A DNA stretch of 63,900 nt from an uncultured Oxalobacteraceae bacterium (GTDB taxonomy: Bacteria > Pseudomonadota > Gammaproteobacteria > Burkholderiales > Burkholderiaceae). The position numbers and the translations under genes were made by a program. Under the pieces are notes generated by a model. That model was given only the letters and a program-made list of their open reading frames with translations, did not search any database and was not told where the DNA came from. Position 1 is the first letter of the stretch. Each line of letters begins with the position of its first letter. Location: the NCBI GenBank assembly GCA_946479255.1, contig CAMLFK010000003.1:1-63900 (forward strand). Reading direction: 5' to 3'. Of the stretch, positions 63,832-63,900 are shown piece after piece.

Positions 63832-63900
63832 TTAAAGTGGCCGCAGCACGTAAGCCTTACCCTTCACCGCTTTAAAGCGCACGGTATAGCCGATTTCGCT
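63832..63900 (-). CDS. C-terminal end of an unidentified gene running off the right edge
   Basis: A frame open from the window edge ends GYTVRFKAVKGKAYVLRPL and stops at 63832-63834. Codon use looks like the neighbours. Only 22 residues are visible, so no family is named. Confidence 0.5.
   Translation of the reverse strand, partial: SEIGYTVRFKAVKGKAYVLRPL

Overview
The window is a gene-dense, high-GC (roughly 64-66%, by eye) segment of a Gram-negative chromosome. Porin, TonB receptor, quinol oxidase, phasin and RegBA/TctDE-type regulators, together with the general style of the proteins, suggest a betaproteobacterium, most likely Oxalobacteraceae (Massilia/Duganella/Janthinobacterium-like). 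The taxonomic call is an inference. No tRNA, rRNA, insertion sequence, prophage or CRISPR array was seen. Coding is close to continuous.

Layout. (1) 1-5.2 kb: two MacB/FtsX-type ABC permeases (the first enters from the left edge) coupled to an NtrC-like sigma-54 activator and its histidine kinase. (2) 5.2-11.8 kb, minus: cyoABCD (bo3-type quinol oxidase), a SURF1 assembly factor, and the redox two-component pair regB-regA in one run. (3) 12-14.5 kb: an MFS symporter, a gene remnant between two hairpins, and a proline-rich single-span protein. (4) 14.6-18.3 kb: lutABC lactate oxidation genes (minus), divergent from a GntR/FadR-type regulator with an exact AATTGGT-N3-ACCAATT operator between them. 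(5) 18.4-21 kb: three TadG/TadE-like pilus-associated genes. (6) 21.2-23.4 kb: an arsenic operon arsR-arsC-aquaporin-arsH. (7) 23.4-26.7 kb: a soluble histidine kinase and a matrixin metalloprotease with an animal-MMP-like cysteine switch and six 59-residue repeats. (8) 26.8-30.3 kb: a 5'-truncated phasin, a PHB-depolymerase-type esterase, an RHH protein, a DeoR regulator and a NudK-type Nudix hydrolase.

(9) 30.3-38.7 kb: an uptake cluster made of a FbpABC-like ABC importer, a TctC/Bug binding protein and a porin, divergent from a TctD/TctE-like two-component system. (10) 38.6-42.6 kb: pirin, a divergent LysR regulator, and a tandem GH43 protein. (11) 42.7-49.1 kb: isocitrate lyase, two small lipoproteins, a pentapeptide-repeat protein and two AraC-type regulators. 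(12) 49.3-63.8 kb: a fructan/fructoside utilization locus containing a TonB receptor, PfkB sugar kinase, ABC ATPase, a large lipid-anchored GH32 protein, a cytoplasmic GH32-like protein, two sugar permeases, a binding protein and a LacI regulator, with a divergent CE2-type esterase. Four copies of a 17-bp imperfect palindrome stand before its transcription units and define a probable LacI regulon.

How the parts work together: the fructan locus looks like a full outer-membrane-to-cytosol route (receptor, surface hydrolase, ABC importer, intracellular hydrolase, kinase, regulator). The cyo-surf1-regBA run couples a terminal oxidase to its assembly factor and a redox sensor. Lactate, glyoxylate-shunt and organic-acid uptake genes suggest a heterotroph that uses both plant polysaccharides and short organic acids.
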